Part shown: one piece after another, positions 62,350 to 64,000 of the stretch | How the letters are laid out: every line of letters begins with the position of its first letter | How positions within the stretch are numbered: position 1 is the stretch's first letter | NCBI GenBank assembly: GCA_018105865.1 | Contig: CM030868.1 | Location: 9,674,245-9,738,244, forward strand | Direction of reading: 5' to 3' | From: Metaphire vulgaris | Lineage: Eukaryota > Annelida > Clitellata > Crassiclitellata > Megascolecidae | Length of the DNA: 64,000 nucleotides | Notes under the pieces: model-generated | What the model was told of the DNA's origin: nothing | The model's database searches: none | What the model saw: the letters and a program-made list of their open reading frames with translations, nothing else | Program-made: the position numbers and the translations under genes

Positions 62350-63795
62350 TGCTATATAACACTCATCAGTCTGCCTACACTAAACATCACTCAACTGAAA
62401 CCGTCCTCACCTACATTCATGACAGACTCTTAACCGCAATTGGTTTTCAACAAGTTACTGGCCTTTGTCTCCTTGACCTCTCTGCTGCATTTGATACCAT
62501 AGATCACAAAATTCTGCTCAAGCGACTTTCCCTCTGGTTTGGCATATCTGAAAAAGCTCACAACTGGTTTACATCATATCTCAAATCTTGGTCTTTCAAG
62601 AGTCCTGTGTTGGTCAAATTTCTCTATCTCACAGTGTAGATTATGGAGTGCCTCAAGGATCTGTTCTTGGGCCTGCACTGTTCAGCCATTACACCACACC
62701 ACTCTCATCTGTAATTAATTCCCTTAATTTAAATCACCAACTCTATGCCGATGACACCCAGCTATTCCTATCCTTCTCACCTCTTTCATTCAATGCTTCT
62801 ATTATTGAGCTTGAATCTGCATTCTCATCAATCTCTGCTTGGATGTCATCTAATCTCCTTGCTCTTAACCCTTCTAAGACAGAGTTTCTTTTAATTGGAC
62901 TACCACAACAACTCAAAAAATTTGACAATCCTAAACTAGTTTTGGCTCCTGACACCACAATAATCCCTGTTCCAACTGCTAGAAATCTAGGATTCAAATT
63001 TGATTCTTTTCTAAACTTCGAATCACAAATCTCCCAACTATCAAAAGCCTGCTATGTTCATATTCGTGACCTTCGACGCCTATGCCCTTGCCTAGATACT
63101 AAAACTGCCTCCACAATTGCCACCTCAATAGTCCACTCCAAATTAGATTACTGTAACTCCCTCTACCATAACCTTCCCAAAGCCTCCATCAACAAATTGC
63201 AATCAATACAAAATGCATTGGCTCGTGCTGTTACTATGTCACCTAAATTCTCCCATATTTAATCCATACTAAAATCATTACATTGGCTTAAAATAACAGA
63301 ACATATCCAATATAAGATAATAACACTTACATATAGCTCACTTCAGTCATCAAAGCCTGTCTACCTTAGATCACTATTAACCCCTCAGCCTCCTTGACCC
63401 ACACGTTCGTCATCTCATCTCACTCTGTCACGCCCACTCAATCAGTCATCCCTGAATATTTGCAACATGCTTTCTCATACGCTGCACCTGAACTTTGGAA
63501 CTCTATCCCAGCTTCCCTCCGCAAACCTGGTCACTTTCAAACAATAAAATCTGAAACCTCATTTCCTATAATTCTCTGCATTATCCTCCTCAAGTCTTCA
63601 TTTCCTCCATAGCTGTAACGACCTAGCCTCACTGCCCTTCGGATATTGACTACCGGTATTGCCTGGCTTATCTTTCACCTTTCCCATAGCTATTTTAAGA
63701 AAGGCTGAGAGCCTATGAATAAGCAGCTACTGTTGAGCTGCTTTCCAAAGCGCTATATAAATCTACGAGATTTTACTTACTTACTTACTTACATT
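62350..63795 (+). mobile_element. LINE family A, RT domain with YADD, (TTAC)n tail
   Basis: The best reverse transcriptase in the window. Motif A LDLSAAFDTIDHKIL, frame shift near 62610, motif [11 protein letters not shown], motif C YADD (62744-62755), then [20 protein letters not shown] and [20 protein letters not shown]. After a stop at 63261 the thumb continues in several frames. The 3' UTR has 'aaagcgctatataaatctac' and (ACTT)n at 63773-63793. 5'-truncated CR1/L2-like element, opposite to GCKR. Confidence 0.92.
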
Positions 63796-64000
63796 ATAAT
63801 AATGCATTATCACCAGTCTATAGTTTCTTCAGAGTGAAAATTGAAGTTAGAAATCATGTCCATGATAGTTTTTGTTTGAAATTCATAGTCACTCTGAAAG
63901 TTGTTGGTTCTGGCTAAGGAAGGTATGCATGCAATAGAAATCAGATGAGTTTTATGGTGAGACCAGAATTAAGAGAAACCCAGTTGAGAATATGTTTGTG
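63796..64000. other. Right end, nothing recognised
   Basis: No exon with phase 1 out and GCKR N-terminal similarity is visible on the minus strand. Confidence 0.5.

Overview
The window is AT-rich animal DNA with small exons separated by 0.2-4 kb introns, packed with non-LTR retrotransposon pieces, short inverted-repeat DNA transposons, Helitron-like copies and tRNA- and 5S-rRNA-derived SINEs. Gene content and repeat types fit a marine invertebrate deuterostome (echinoderm, hemichordate or amphioxus-like). This placement is inference: no single marker in the window fixes the species.

Two real protein-coding genes are visible, arranged tail to tail. On the plus strand, 1769-21508 holds the last 11 exons of a glycoside hydrolase family 31 alpha-glucosidase (maltase-glucoamylase / sucrase-isomaltase type), from just before the acid/base HWLGDN motif to the stop codon; the 5' half lies left of the window. 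On the minus strand, 62194 down to 31460 holds 18 exons of a glucokinase regulatory protein (GCKR)-like gene, covering both SIS domains and the C-terminal lid; its first exon(s) lie beyond the right edge or were not found. Exon joins were worked out by hand from splice sites, codon phase and family similarity. In the GH31 gene they fit throughout except for a 1-base deletion in one exon. In the GCKR gene they fit except for one unresolved phase at the exon 14/15 join and a possible missed small exon near the N-terminus.

The 10 kb between the two stop codons (21509-31459) and nearly all introns are repeats. Highlights: three independent nests of DNA transposons inside DNA transposons with exact 8-bp target duplications; a Helitron-like family present as two copies in opposite orientation, one carrying tandem arrays; three short inverted-repeat elements that each carry a telomere-like CCCTAA tract; a roughly 20-bp motif (TGACAAGCAAAAAAGGTCAT and variants) recurring in at least five different hAT-like elements; a Ty1/copia remnant whose two halves face opposite ways; 5S-rRNA-derived SINEs; and a GC-rich minisatellite in a GCKR intron.

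Functionally, one gene encodes a glucose-releasing hydrolase and the other a regulator of glucose phosphorylation, so both act in carbohydrate metabolism. Nothing in the sequence shows that they are co-regulated. Most other open reading frames are chance frames in microsatellites and tandem repeats, or transposon debris.
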